The translations under genes were made by a program, and so were the position numbers. From positions 1 to 32,587 of the forward strand of contig NZ_SRID01000031.1 in NCBI RefSeq assembly GCF_004684805.1: a DNA stretch of 32,587 nucleotides. The letters are read 5' to 3'. Position 1 is the first letter of the stretch. Each line of letters begins with the position of its first letter. The DNA is from Streptomyces palmae. Its GTDB lineage: Bacteria; Actinomycetota; Actinomycetes; Streptomycetales; Streptomycetaceae. This document shows, one piece after another, positions 7,389-15,083 of the stretch. The notes below the pieces were generated by a model. The model worked only from the letters and a program-made list of their open reading frames with translations. It did no database searches and was not told the origin of the DNA.

Positions 7389-8054
7389 ATGAGTGCCGTG
7401 TCACCGGGGGCGCGTGTCAACCGTTTCACCAGCCTGCGTCAGTCCTTCCGCGGATGGCGTTGGCAACGACCGTTCTGGGCGGGGCTCATCACGCTCCTGG
7501 GTGGGGTACCGATCGCGTACTTCCCCTACGCCAACCTCACCATGGGTCAGCTGACCATCCGGATCGCCACCACCACGGGGTCCGCCTCGCTGATCATCGG
7601 CGTGCTGCTGATGGTGCTGGGCGTCTGCATGTGGTTCCAGCCCGCGGTGCGGGTCTTCGCGGGAGTCGCCGCTATCCTGCTCGGTCTCGTCTCGCTGGTC
7701 GTCTCCAACTTCGGCGGCTTCTTCATGGGCTTTCTGCTGGCGCTGTTCGGCGGTGGCATGAGTGTCGCCTGGGCGCCGGGCGAGACGACCCCGAAGGCGC
7801 GGCCCGCCGAGCGTGCGGAGACCGCCGAGCGGGTGGAGGCCGGTGACCGCGTGGAGATCGCCGAACAGGCGGAGGCCGCCGAGCCGGTGAGGACCGTGCA
7901 GCTGGTGAAGGCCGAGGAGCCGGTGGAAGCCGCCGAGCGGTCGCAGGCCGGGTCGCTGGGTGTTGAGGATGGCGAGGACGCGCCGGAGCCGGCCGCCGCC
8001 GGGACCGCGCCGGACCAGGATTCCAGGAATGGGAGGCACCGTGCGGGGCGATGA
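7389..8054 (+). CDS. DUF6114 family membrane protein
   Basis: A 221-residue integral membrane protein of unknown function that I recall as the usual neighbour of DUF6230. Hydrophobic segments lie at about residues 30-50 (WAGLITLLGGVPIAYF), 63-87 (SASLIIGVLLMVLGVCMWF) and 92-128 (AGVAAILLGLVSLVVSN, then GGFFMGFLLALFGGGM), so four helices are likely. The last 85 residues form a charged tail of imperfect repeats around AERVEAGDR, EQAEAAEPV and EEPVEAAER, probably disordered or a coiled coil. AGGGAG seven bases before the ATG supports the start. The 3' end overlaps the next gene by 14 bases, so translation is likely coupled. Confidence 0.87.
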   Translation: MSAVSPGARVNRFTSLRQSFRGWRWQRPFWAGLITLLGGVPIAYFPYANLTMGQLTIRIATTTGSASLIIGVLLMVLGVCMWFQPAVRVFAGVAAILLGLVSLVVSNFGGFFMGFLLALFGGGMSVAWAPGETTPKARPAERAETAERVEAGDRVEIAEQAEAAEPVRTVQLVKAEEPVEAAERSQAGSLGVEDGEDAPEPAAAGTAPDQDSRNGRHRAGR

Positions 8055-9420
8055 GAACCCGGAAGCACGGGACGCGGACGCCAAGGCTCCGCGCCGTGTG
8101 AGGACGGGGCCGCGGCACGCGGCGCCCAAGAAGTCCGTACTCACCCGGCTCCAGGTGCCCGCGGGCAAGGCGATCGCGCTGGCCGCCATGCCGACGGCCG
8201 TCCTGATGGGCATGGGGCTGACGCCGCAGCTCGCCAACGCCGATCCCCGAGGCGGGCAGCACTTCAAGGCGGGCCCCTGCGTCAGCCAGCAGGACGAGGC
8301 GTCCAAGGGCGAGGACGCCGAAAACGGCAAGGACACCGAGAGCGCCGAGGACTCCACCGACAAGGGCACCGAGACCGACAAGGGCACCGAGACCGGCAAG
8401 GACGGTTCCGCGGACCCGGCGCCGACCACCACGCCGAGCCCGTCCGTCGGCAAGGACGACTCCACGAGCGAGCCGAGTACGGACCCGACGGCGCCCCCGA
8501 AGAGCTCCGAGACCGAGCAGTCGGCGCCCGAGACCGCCGACCCCGCCACGGACCCGGCGCCGACCGAGACCACCGATCCGCTGGACCCGCTGGGGCTGGG
8601 CGACAAGCTCGACCCGCTGGGCGTCGGAGACAAGCTCAAGGACCTGCTCGGCGCCGGGGAGGAGACCCCGGAGCCCGGCAGCGCCAGCCCGGCGCCCACC
8701 ACCGGCACCTCGGAGGACGGCGAGGACCAGCCCGGTCAGACCGACCCGGCGGAGCAGACGGACGACGCCGGTAAGACAGAAAAGACCGGCAAGGCCGCCG
8801 AGAACACGTCCGCCCAGGACACCGACCCGGCGGACGGGCCCGAGAACACCGCGGACGAGGACTCCGGCAAGGACGGCACCGACCAGTCCACCGGGAAGCC
8901 CGAGGACGCCACCACCCCGTCCGAGCTCGACGGCTACCCCTGCCCCACCTTCGACGCCGAGGCGTACAACAACGCCAAGGCGGACCAGACCGAGGCGCTG
9001 CTGGCCGAGGACCCCTGGATCCTGTACAGCTCCAGGCTCGCGCTGCACGGCCTGGCCTACGACGGCATCGTCGAGGTCAGGACGCACAGCGGCAAGGTCA
9101 AGAAGGTCCTGAAGTTCACCGCCACCGGTGTGGACATCAAGGACCTGCGGCAGGAGGCGGTCGGTCCCGGCGGCACCACCACCCACGTGGACGCGCGCCA
9201 GGGCAGCACCTCCACGATCCGCAACGGCAAGGTGACCATGTACACCGAGGAGCTGAGCGGCAAACTGCTCGGCCTCATCCCGGTGGAGTTCACCCCGAAG
9301 GCCCCGCCGCCGCTCACCCTCCCGGAGCTGTTCTTCACCGATGTGAAGGTCGTCCAGGCCGGGCAGTTCGGCGGCGACCTGACCGTACCGGGCATGCGCC
9401 TGTACAAGACCGGCGGCTGA
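8041..9420 (+). CDS. Secreted protein: long acidic disordered linker plus C-terminal beta module
   Basis: 459 residues, third gene of the DUF6230 operon. A basic N-terminus and the hydrophobic stretch KAIALAAMPTAVLMGMGL end at LANA-DPRG, a probable signal peptidase I site. Residues about 75-300 are rich in Asp, Glu, Thr, Ser, Pro and Gly (for example TDKGTETDKGTETGKDG), clearly disordered, with a short repeat LDPLGLGDKLDPLGVGDKL. Residues about 300-459 form a folded module containing KFTATGVDIKDLRQ and FFTDVKVVQAGQFGGDL, which resembles the DUF6230 C-terminus. One cysteine (GPCVSQ) precedes the linker and one (YPCPTF) opens the C-terminal module. The GTG at 8041 is chosen because GGGAGG lies four bases upstream; an ATG at 8029 is less well placed. 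Function unknown. Confidence 0.82.
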   Translation: MRGDENPEARDADAKAPRRVRTGPRHAAPKKSVLTRLQVPAGKAIALAAMPTAVLMGMGLTPQLANADPRGGQHFKAGPCVSQQDEASKGEDAENGKDTESAEDSTDKGTETDKGTETGKDGSADPAPTTTPSPSVGKDDSTSEPSTDPTAPPKSSETEQSAPETADPATDPAPTETTDPLDPLGLGDKLDPLGVGDKLKDLLGAGEETPEPGSASPAPTTGTSEDGEDQPGQTDPAEQTDDAGKTEKTGKAAENTSAQDTDPADGPENTADEDSGKDGTDQSTGKPEDATTPSELDGYPCPTFDAEAYNNAKADQTEALLAEDPWILYSSRLALHGLAYDGIVEVRTHSGKVKKVLKFTATGVDIKDLRQEAVGPGGTTTHVDARQGSTSTIRNGKVTMYTEELSGKLLGLIPVEFTPKAPPPLTLPELFFTDVKVVQAGQFGGDLTVPGMRLYKTGG

Positions 9421-9479
9421 CCCCACCGGCCACCGCAGACCCGTCCGGGAGCCGCACGCCCTCCCCAAAGGGCGAACCC

Positions 9480-9512
9480 GTGGGCGCCACCCCCCAAGGG
9501 GATGGCGCCCAC
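9480..9512. terminator. Bidirectional terminator
   Basis: GTGGGCGCCA at 9480-9489 pairs perfectly with TGGCGCCCAC at 9503-9512, and the interior adds C-run/G-run pairing around AA. It can end both the DUF6230 operon and the convergent pyk transcript. Confidence 0.75.
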
Positions 9513-9530
9513 AGGCACGTCCACATCATG

Positions 9531-9707
9531 GGGGCGCCCCCGCAGGGGCGCTGGGGGTCCCCCCCGGACGAAGTCTGGGGGAGGAACTGCGCGACCGGCC
9601 ACCGACAACCCGCGGCCGAAAACACACCGCCCCCCGCGGAACCCCACGGAGCCCCCGCGGAGCGGCTACCGCTCTCCGCCGAGGTGGTGGACCCGCACCG
9701 CACCCTG
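9531..9707. repeat. Repeat copy 1 (downstream of pyk)
   Basis: Starts GGGGCGCCCCCGCAGGGGCGC, then a 29-bp insertion (9552-9580) absent from copy 2, then GAGGAACTGCGCGACCGGCC and about 80 further bases almost identical to copy 2, ending in a pyk tail remnant. The GAGGAACTGCGCGACC block is a motif I recall as dispersed in Streptomyces intergenic DNA. Confidence 0.85.
9666..9707 (-). pseudogene. Remnant of a pyruvate kinase 3' end
   Basis: Read on the minus strand these 14 codons give QGAVRVHHLGGER and a TAG stop. The functional pyk ends TNMVRVHHLGGER with TAG. Over the ten shared codons the two differ at five third positions (GTC/GTG, CAC/CAT, CTC/CTG, GGA/GGC, GAG/GAA) and nowhere else. It has no start and no upstream coding sequence, so it is a fragment, not a gene. 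Confidence 0.8.
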
Positions 9708-9708
9708 G

Positions 9709-9858
9709 GGGGCGCCCCCGCAGGGGCGCGAGGAACTGCGCGACCGGCCACCGACAACCCGCGGCCGAAAACACACCGCACCCCGCGGAACCCCCCACGG
9801 AGCCCCCCGCGGAGCGCTACCGTTCGCCGCCCAGGTGATGCACCCGCACCATGTTCGT
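9709..9858. repeat. Repeat copy 2 (overlaps the end of pyk)
   Basis: The counterpart of copy 1: the same G/C-rich hairpin start (9709-9729), then the shared block from 9730 with only a few indels and one or two substitutions, continuing into the last codons of pyk. Confidence 0.85.
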
Positions 9859-11241
9859 CGTGCCGGGCACCCCGGGGGGCGAACCGGCCGTGATCACCAT
9901 GGTGTCGCCCGCGTTGTAGCGGTTCAGCTTGAGCAGCTCGGCGTCGACCAGGTCCACCATGGCGTCGGTGTTGTCCACGAACGGCACGACGAAGGACTCG
10001 GTGCCCCAGCTCAGCGTCAGCTGGTTGCGGGTGGCGACGTCGGTGGTGAAGGCCAGGATGGGCTGGCGGGCGCGGTAGCGGGACAGCCGGCGGGCGGTGT
10101 CACCGGACTTGGTGAAGGCGATCAGCGCCTTGCCGCCCAGGAAGTCGGCGATCTCGCAGGCCGCCCGGGCCACCGAACCGCCCTGGGTGCGCGGCTTCTT
10201 GCCGGGCACCAGCGGCTGGAGGCCCTTGGAGAGCAGCTCCTCCTCCGCGGCCTGCACGATCTTGGACATGGTCTTGACGGTCTCGATCGGATACTGGCCC
10301 ACCGAGGACTCGGCGGAGAGCATCACCGCGTCCGCGCCGTCCAGGATCGCGTTCGCCACATCGGAGGCCTCGGCGCGGGTGGGGCGCGAGTTGGTGATCA
10401 TCGACTCCATCATCTGGGTCGCCACGATCACCGGCTTGGCGTTCCGGCGGCACAGCTCGATCAGCCGCTTCTGCACCATCGGGACCTTCTCCAGCGGGTA
10501 CTCCACCGCCAGGTCGCCGCGGGCCACCATCACCCCGTCGAAGGCCAGCACGACCTCCTCCATGTTGGCGACCGCCTGCGGCTTCTCCACCTTGGCGATC
10601 ACCGGCACCCGGCGGCCCACCTCGTCCATGACGCGGTGCACGTCGCGGACGTCGGCGGCGTCCCGCACGAAGGAGAGCGCGACCATGTCGCAGCCGAGCT
10701 TCAGGGCGAACCGCAGGTCCTCGATGTCCTTCTCGGACAGCGCCGGGACGTTCACCGCCGCGCCCGGCAGGTTGATGCCCTTGTGGTCGGAGATCACCCC
10801 GCCCTCGATCACGATGGTCCGCACCGCGGGCCCCTCCACCGAGGTGACCCGCAGTTCGACGTTGCCGTCGTTGATCAGGATCTGGTCGCCCTTGCCGACG
10901 TCACCGGGTAGGCCCTTGTAGGTGGTGCCGCAGATGGTCCGGTCGCCCGGCACGTCCTCGGTGGTGATGGTGAACTCGTCACCCCGCACCAGCTCCACCG
11001 GGCCCTCCGCGAAGGTCTCCAGGCGGATCTTGGGGCCCTGGAGGTCGGCGAGCACGCCCACCGCCCTGCCCGTCTCCTCGCTCGCCTTGCGGAGCCGGTG
11101 GTAGCGCTCCTCGTGCTCCGGGTGGGTGCCGTGGCTCATGTTGAAGCGGGCCACGTTCATGCCGGCCTCGATCAGCGTCTTGAGCTGTTCGTAGGAGTCG
11201 ACGGCAGGGCCCAGGGTGCAGACGATTTTGGAACGACGCAT
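9817..11241 (-). CDS. pyk: Pyruvate kinase
   Basis: Converts phosphoenolpyruvate and ADP to pyruvate and ATP, the last step of glycolysis. 474 residues, full length. Motifs: RFNMSHG near residue 33 (substrate and metal site), the active-site signature VIAKVEKPQAV with the catalytic Lys, MVARGDL, and ATQMMESM with TRAEASDVANA after it. The C-terminal effector domain (about residues 340-474) is complete. Lys71 in LQGPKIRLE occupies the position of rabbit Glu117; family studies link Lys there with independence from K+. The ATG has AGGA nine bases upstream, and a -10-like TAGGAT (11249-11254) lies so close that a leaderless mRNA is also possible. It is probably the orthologue of S. coelicolor pyk2, beside ackA-pta in the same direction. 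Confidence 0.97.
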   Translation of the reverse strand: MRRSKIVCTLGPAVDSYEQLKTLIEAGMNVARFNMSHGTHPEHEERYHRLRKASEETGRAVGVLADLQGPKIRLETFAEGPVELVRGDEFTITTEDVPGDRTICGTTYKGLPGDVGKGDQILINDGNVELRVTSVEGPAVRTIVIEGGVISDHKGINLPGAAVNVPALSEKDIEDLRFALKLGCDMVALSFVRDAADVRDVHRVMDEVGRRVPVIAKVEKPQAVANMEEVVLAFDGVMVARGDLAVEYPLEKVPMVQKRLIELCRRNAKPVIVATQMMESMITNSRPTRAEASDVANAILDGADAVMLSAESSVGQYPIETVKTMSKIVQAAEEELLSKGLQPLVPGKKPRTQGGSVARAACEIADFLGGKALIAFTKSGDTARRLSRYRARQPILAFTTDVATRNQLTLSWGTESFVVPFVDNTDAMVDLVDAELLKLNRYNAGDTMVITAGSPPGVPGTTNMVRVHHLGGER

Positions 11242-11332
11242 AAGGCGGATCCTATCGGTTTGTTTCGGAGCGGAATTTTTTAGCTGTGCGAAGTACCAAA
11301 GGAAGCTCCTCCTTGTGTCCGTCCGGTGGAGG

Positions 11333-12502
11333 TCAGCCGGTGACCAGGGCGTATGTCTGAGTGGCGATCTCCAGCTCCTCGTCGGTGGGCACCACGGCCA
11401 CGGCCACCCGGCTGGACGATGCCGAGATCAGCCGGGCCGTGGCGCCCCGGATGGCGTTGCTCACCGCGTCCACCTCGATGCCCAGCGCGTCCAGGCCGCG
11501 CAGCGCCGCCTCCCGCACCGCCGCCGAGTTCTCCCCGACGCCCGCGGTGAAGGCGATGGCGTCCACCCTGCCGAGTACCGCGGTATAGGCCCCCACATAC
11601 TTCCGCAGCCGGTGGACGTAGATGTCGAACGCCAGCCGCGCCGCCGGGTCGCCCTCGGCCATCCGGCGGCCGATCTCCCGCATGTCGTTGTCCCCGCACA
11701 GGCCCAGCAGCCCGCTGCGCTTGTTGAGCAGGGTGTCGATCTCGTCGATGGACATCCCGCCCACCCGCGCCAGATGGAAGATCGCCGCCGGGTCCAGATC
11801 GCCGGAGCGGGTGCCCATCACCAGCCCCTCCAGCGGGGTGAGCCCCATGGAGGTGTCCACGCACACCCCGCCGCGCACCGCGGAGGCGCTGGCCCCGTTG
11901 CCCAGGTGCAGCACGATGGTGTTGACCTCGGACGGCTCCTTGTCCAGCAGCCGTGCGGTGGCCCGCGAGACATAGGCGTGCGAGGTGCCGTGGAAGCCGT
12001 ACCGGCGCACGCCGAAGCGGTCCGCGGTCTCGATGTCGACGGCGTACCGGGCCGCGGCCTCCGGCATCGTGGCGTGGAACGCGGTGTCGAAGACCGCCAC
12101 CTGCGGCAGGTCCGGGCGCAGCTGCCGGGCCACCGCGATACCGGCGAGGTTCGCCGGGTTGTGCAGCGGCGCCAGCGGCACCAGCTTCTCCATCTCCGCG
12201 ACCACCTCGTCGGTGATCAGGGTCGGCTCGGTGAACCGGGTGCCGCCGTGCACCACCCGGTGGCCGACCGCCGCCAGCTTCGGGGAGTCCAGGCCCAGGC
12301 CCTGGCGGTCCAGCTCCTCGGACACCTGCTTCAGCGCCGCCGCGTGGTCCGCGACCGGCCCCTCGCCGATCCGCTCCACGATGCCGGAGGTCAGCCGGCC
12401 CGCCGCGGAGCCGCTGCCCGGCCGCGCCCTGGCCATGTCCAGCAGCTGGTACTTCAGGGACGAGGAGCCCGAGTTGAGAACGAGGACATGGCTGGGGTTC
12501 AC
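11333..12502 (-). CDS. ackA: Acetate kinase
   Basis: Interconverts acetyl phosphate plus ADP with acetate plus ATP; with Pta it forms the acetate overflow and assimilation route. 389 residues of the ASKHA fold. Signature 1, VLVLNSGSSSLKYQL, is at the N-terminus; HRVVHGG near residue 90, FDTAFHATMPE, and signature 2, RRYGFHGTSHAYV, follow; the C-terminal FTAGVGENS is the nucleotide-binding loop. The GTG start is fixed by translational coupling: GTGA overlaps the pta stop codon by four bases, with GGAAGG about ten bases upstream. It ends 91 bp before the pyk start, so pyk may be co-transcribed or have its own promoter. Confidence 0.97.
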   Translation of the reverse strand: MNPSHVLVLNSGSSSLKYQLLDMARARPGSGSAAGRLTSGIVERIGEGPVADHAAALKQVSEELDRQGLGLDSPKLAAVGHRVVHGGTRFTEPTLITDEVVAEMEKLVPLAPLHNPANLAGIAVARQLRPDLPQVAVFDTAFHATMPEAAARYAVDIETADRFGVRRYGFHGTSHAYVSRATARLLDKEPSEVNTIVLHLGNGASASAVRGGVCVDTSMGLTPLEGLVMGTRSGDLDPAAIFHLARVGGMSIDEIDTLLNKRSGLLGLCGDNDMREIGRRMAEGDPAARLAFDIYVHRLRKYVGAYTAVLGRVDAIAFTAGVGENSAAVREAALRGLDALGIEVDAVSNAIRGATARLISASSSRVAVAVVPTDEELEIATQTYALVTG

Positions 12503-14613
12503 GAGGTGGGGGCCTTCCGCGTCCGGTTCGGGGTCTGGGCGGGGGTCTGCGTCTGGGCCTGGATGGCGGTGATCGCGACGGTGTTGACGATGTCCTGCAC
12601 CAGGGCGCCGCGCGACAGGTCGTTCACCGGCTTGCGCAGCCCCTGGAGCACCGGGCCCACCGCCACCGCGTGGGCCGAGCGCTGGACCGCCTTGTAGGTG
12701 TTGTTGCCGGTGTTGAGGTCCGGGAAGACCAGCACGGTGGCCCGCCCCGCCACCTGGGAGCCCGGCAGCTTGGTGGCGGCGACCGCCGCGTCCACCGCGG
12801 CGTCGTACTGGATCGGGCCCTCCACCGGCAGGTCGGGGCGGAGCTCCCGGACCAGCGCGGTGGCCTTGCGCACCTTGTCCACGTCCGCACCGGAGCCCGA
12901 GGTGCCGGTGGAGTAGGAGAGCATCGCGATCCGCGGCTCCACCCCGAACTGGGCGGCGGTGGCCGCCGACTGGATGGCGATGTCGGCCAGCTGCTCGGCG
13001 TCCGGATCGGGGTTCACCGCGCAGTCGCCGTACACCAGCACCCGGTCGGCCAGGCACATGAAGAAGACCGAGGAGACGATCTGGGCGCCCGGCGCGGTCT
13101 TGATGATCTCGAAGGCGGGCCGGATGGTGGCGGCGGTGGAGTGCACCGCTCCGGAGACCATGCCGTCGGCCAGCCCCTCCTGGACCATCAGGGTGCCGAA
13201 GTACGACACATCGGCCACGATGTCGTACGCCAGCTCATAGGAGACGCCCTTGTGCGCGCGGAGTTTCGCATAGGACTCGGCGAAGCGCTCGCGCAGCGGC
13301 GAGGTCTGCGGGTCCACGATCCGCGCCGCGCCCAGCTGGATGCCCAGCTCGGCGGCGCGCTTGCGCACCGCGTCCTCCTCGCCGAGCAGCGTCAGGTCGC
13401 ACACGTCGCGGCGCAGCAGCACATCGGCGGCGCGCAGCACCCGCTCCTCGGAGCCCTCCGGGAGCACCACCCGGCGGCGGTCCGCGCGGGACCGCTCGAT
13501 CAGCTCGTGCTCGAACATCATCGGGGTGACCCGGCTGGAGCGGGCCAGCGAGATGCGGTCCGTCAGCTCGGCGGTGTCCACATGCCGCTCGAACAGGCCG
13601 AGGGCGGTCTCCGCCTTGCGCGGGGCGCCCGCGTGCAGCTTGCCCTCCAGGGTGACCAGCTGCTCCGCGGTGGGGAAGCTGCGCCCGGCCACCGCCACCA
13701 CCGGGGTGCCCGGGGCCAGCCGGGAGGCCAGCGCCAGGATGTCCGGGCCGGGCCGCTCGTCGAGGGTGAGCAGCACCCCGGCTATCGGCGGGGCTCCGGC
13801 GCTGTGCGCGGCCAGCGCCCCCACGATCAGATCGGCCCGGTCCCCGGGGGTCACCACCAGGCAGCCCTCGGTCAGCGCGGGCAGGAAGCTGGGCAGCATC
13901 GCGCCGCCGAACACGAAGTCCCGTACGTCCCGGGACAGCCCCGCGTCATCGCCGAGCAGCACCTCGGCGCCCAGGGTGCGGACCACCTGCGAGACGGTGG
14001 GCGCGGACAGCGAGGCGTCCTCGGGCAGCACGTAGCAGGGCACCGGCAGCCGGGCGGTCAGCCGCTCGGCGATGGCCGCCCGGTCCTCGGGGAGCGCCCT
14101 GTTCACCACCAGGGCCACCACGTCGCAGCCCTGCGCCCGGTAGGCGCGCAGCGCGTTGCCGGCCTCGGCGCGCACCGAGTCCGCGGACTGCTCCTGGCCG
14201 CCCACCACGGCGATCACCGAGGCGCCGAACTCGTTCGCCAGCCGGGCGTTCAGCCCCAGTTCGTCCGGGAGGCTGGTGTCCGCGTAGTCGCTGCCCAGCA
14301 CCAGCACGTACTCGTGGTCCCGGGCCACCGCGTGGAAGCGCTCCAGTAGCTCGGTGACCAGCTCGTCGGTACCCCGCTCGGCCTGCAGGGCAGCGGCCTG
14401 CGGATAGCTCATGCCGTACGCGGTCCGCGGCGGCTGGCTGAGCCGGTAGCGGGCCCGGAGCAGGTCGAAGAGGCGGTCCGGGTCATCGTGCACCAGGGGG
14501 CGGAAGACACCGACCCGGTCCACATGGCGGGTGAGCAGCTCCATCAACCCCAGCTCGACGACCTGGCGGCCGTCGCCGCGGTCGACCCCGGCCACATACA
14601 CGCTCCGTGCCAC
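12499..14613 (-). CDS. pta: Phosphate acetyltransferase
   Basis: Transfers acetyl from CoA to phosphate, giving acetyl phosphate for AckA. 704 residues, the long form with three domains: an N-terminal P-loop-like (BioD/AAA_26) domain at about residues 1-200 with a degenerate Walker A (GVDRGDGRQV), a DRTGG domain at about 210-330, and the catalytic PTA/PTB domain from about 375 (RRVVLPEGSEERVLRAADVL, then QEGLADGMVSGAVHSTA and SYSTGTSGSG). The C-terminus has a short Gln/Thr/Pro-rich tail. The GTG at 14613 is chosen because RSVYVAGVDRGDG begins right after it and GGAG lies five bases upstream; the frame runs open further but without conserved sequence. First gene of the pta-ackA operon. Confidence 0.96.
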   Translation of the reverse strand: MARSVYVAGVDRGDGRQVVELGLMELLTRHVDRVGVFRPLVHDDPDRLFDLLRARYRLSQPPRTAYGMSYPQAAALQAERGTDELVTELLERFHAVARDHEYVLVLGSDYADTSLPDELGLNARLANEFGASVIAVVGGQEQSADSVRAEAGNALRAYRAQGCDVVALVVNRALPEDRAAIAERLTARLPVPCYVLPEDASLSAPTVSQVVRTLGAEVLLGDDAGLSRDVRDFVFGGAMLPSFLPALTEGCLVVTPGDRADLIVGALAAHSAGAPPIAGVLLTLDERPGPDILALASRLAPGTPVVAVAGRSFPTAEQLVTLEGKLHAGAPRKAETALGLFERHVDTAELTDRISLARSSRVTPMMFEHELIERSRADRRRVVLPEGSEERVLRAADVLLRRDVCDLTLLGEEDAVRKRAAELGIQLGAARIVDPQTSPLRERFAESYAKLRAHKGVSYELAYDIVADVSYFGTLMVQEGLADGMVSGAVHSTAATIRPAFEIIKTAPGAQIVSSVFFMCLADRVLVYGDCAVNPDPDAEQLADIAIQSAATAAQFGVEPRIAMLSYSTGTSGSGADVDKVRKATALVRELRPDLPVEGPIQYDAAVDAAVAATKLPGSQVAGRATVLVFPDLNTGNNTYKAVQRSAHAVAVGPVLQGLRKPVNDLSRGALVQDIVNTVAITAIQAQTQTPAQTPNRTRKAPTS

Positions 14614-14701
14614 GCGTTCTCCGATCCCTCGACGGGCCACCTGCGGCGCATGGAAACGCCCTGCCGACAACTTCTCAAGCAGTCACTTCGAGTCAGAAAG
14701 G

Positions 14702-14946
14702 CTAGGCCCTGTCCGGCCGATCATCGCCGGGCTCGCGTGCCCTGGCACGCACTCCCCCAGCTACCTCCCCCAGCTACCGCTGGGGGTGCCCCCATGCGGC
14801 GTTGTCGTCAGTCTCCCCCGAGCTCTCGGCTTCGCTCGAGCAGGGAGGGACCCCCATCGCTCCGCAGTGGCTCCATCCTCCGCCTTGCAGCTGCACGTAC
14901 CAGACCCCGCTCCCTGCTCCAGCATGATCGACCGGACAGGACCTAG
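14702..14946. mobile_element. MITE-like element with 23-bp terminal inverted repeats
   Basis: 245 bp. The left end CTAGGCCCTGTCCGGCCGAT-CAT and the right end ATGATCGACCGGACAGGACC-TAG match at 21 of 23 positions in inverted orientation. Both termini carry CTAG, which fits a TA target duplication as made by IS630- or IS5-type transposases (inference). There is no transposase gene. The interior contains C-run/G-run hairpins (CCCCCAG with CTGGGGG near 14768-14787) and the stretch GAGCTCTCGGCTTCGCTCGA, a motif I recall as dispersed in Streptomyces genomes. Confidence 0.78.
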
Positions 14947-14963
14947 ATGCCTGTGGTTTCCCC

Positions 14964-14992
14964 TTGACAATACCCGCGTCCACGGATAGGGC
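14964..14992 (+). promoter_or_regulatory. HrdB-type promoter for pfkA
   Basis: TTGACA, 17-bp spacer, TAGGGC. The -35 matches the consensus and the -10 is close to the Streptomyces TAGRRT form. Its -35 lies 18 bp from the right end of the MITE-like element. The predicted leader is about 85 nt. Confidence 0.65.
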
Positions 14993-15040
14993 GCGCGCCG
15001 GTGTGGGGGGCGCGGTGGACCCCGGCCCGTGAAACAATCG

Positions 15041-15062
15041 GACTGGCTCACATGTACCAGTC
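15041..15062. promoter_or_regulatory. Inverted repeat in the pfkA leader
   Basis: GACTGG-N10-CCAGTC, perfect 6-bp arms, ending just before the ribosome binding site region (AGGAG). It could be an operator or an mRNA hairpin affecting translation. Confidence 0.4.
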
Positions 15063-15083
15063 ACCGGCAGGAGACACAGCACG

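Larger units (their letters stand above)
9421..9816. other. Repeat-rich intergenic region between the DUF6230 operon and pyk
   Basis: No functional gene. It contains a strong bidirectional hairpin (9480-9512), two copies of a roughly 150-bp repeat that runs into the end of pyk, and a pyk tail remnant (9666-9707). Confidence 0.8.
14614..15083. other. Divergent intergenic region between pta and pfkA
   Basis: 470 bases without a gene. About half is the MITE-like element (14702-14946). The remainder holds the short pta leader and the pfkA promoter and leader. No clear pta promoter was recognised. Confidence 0.75.
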
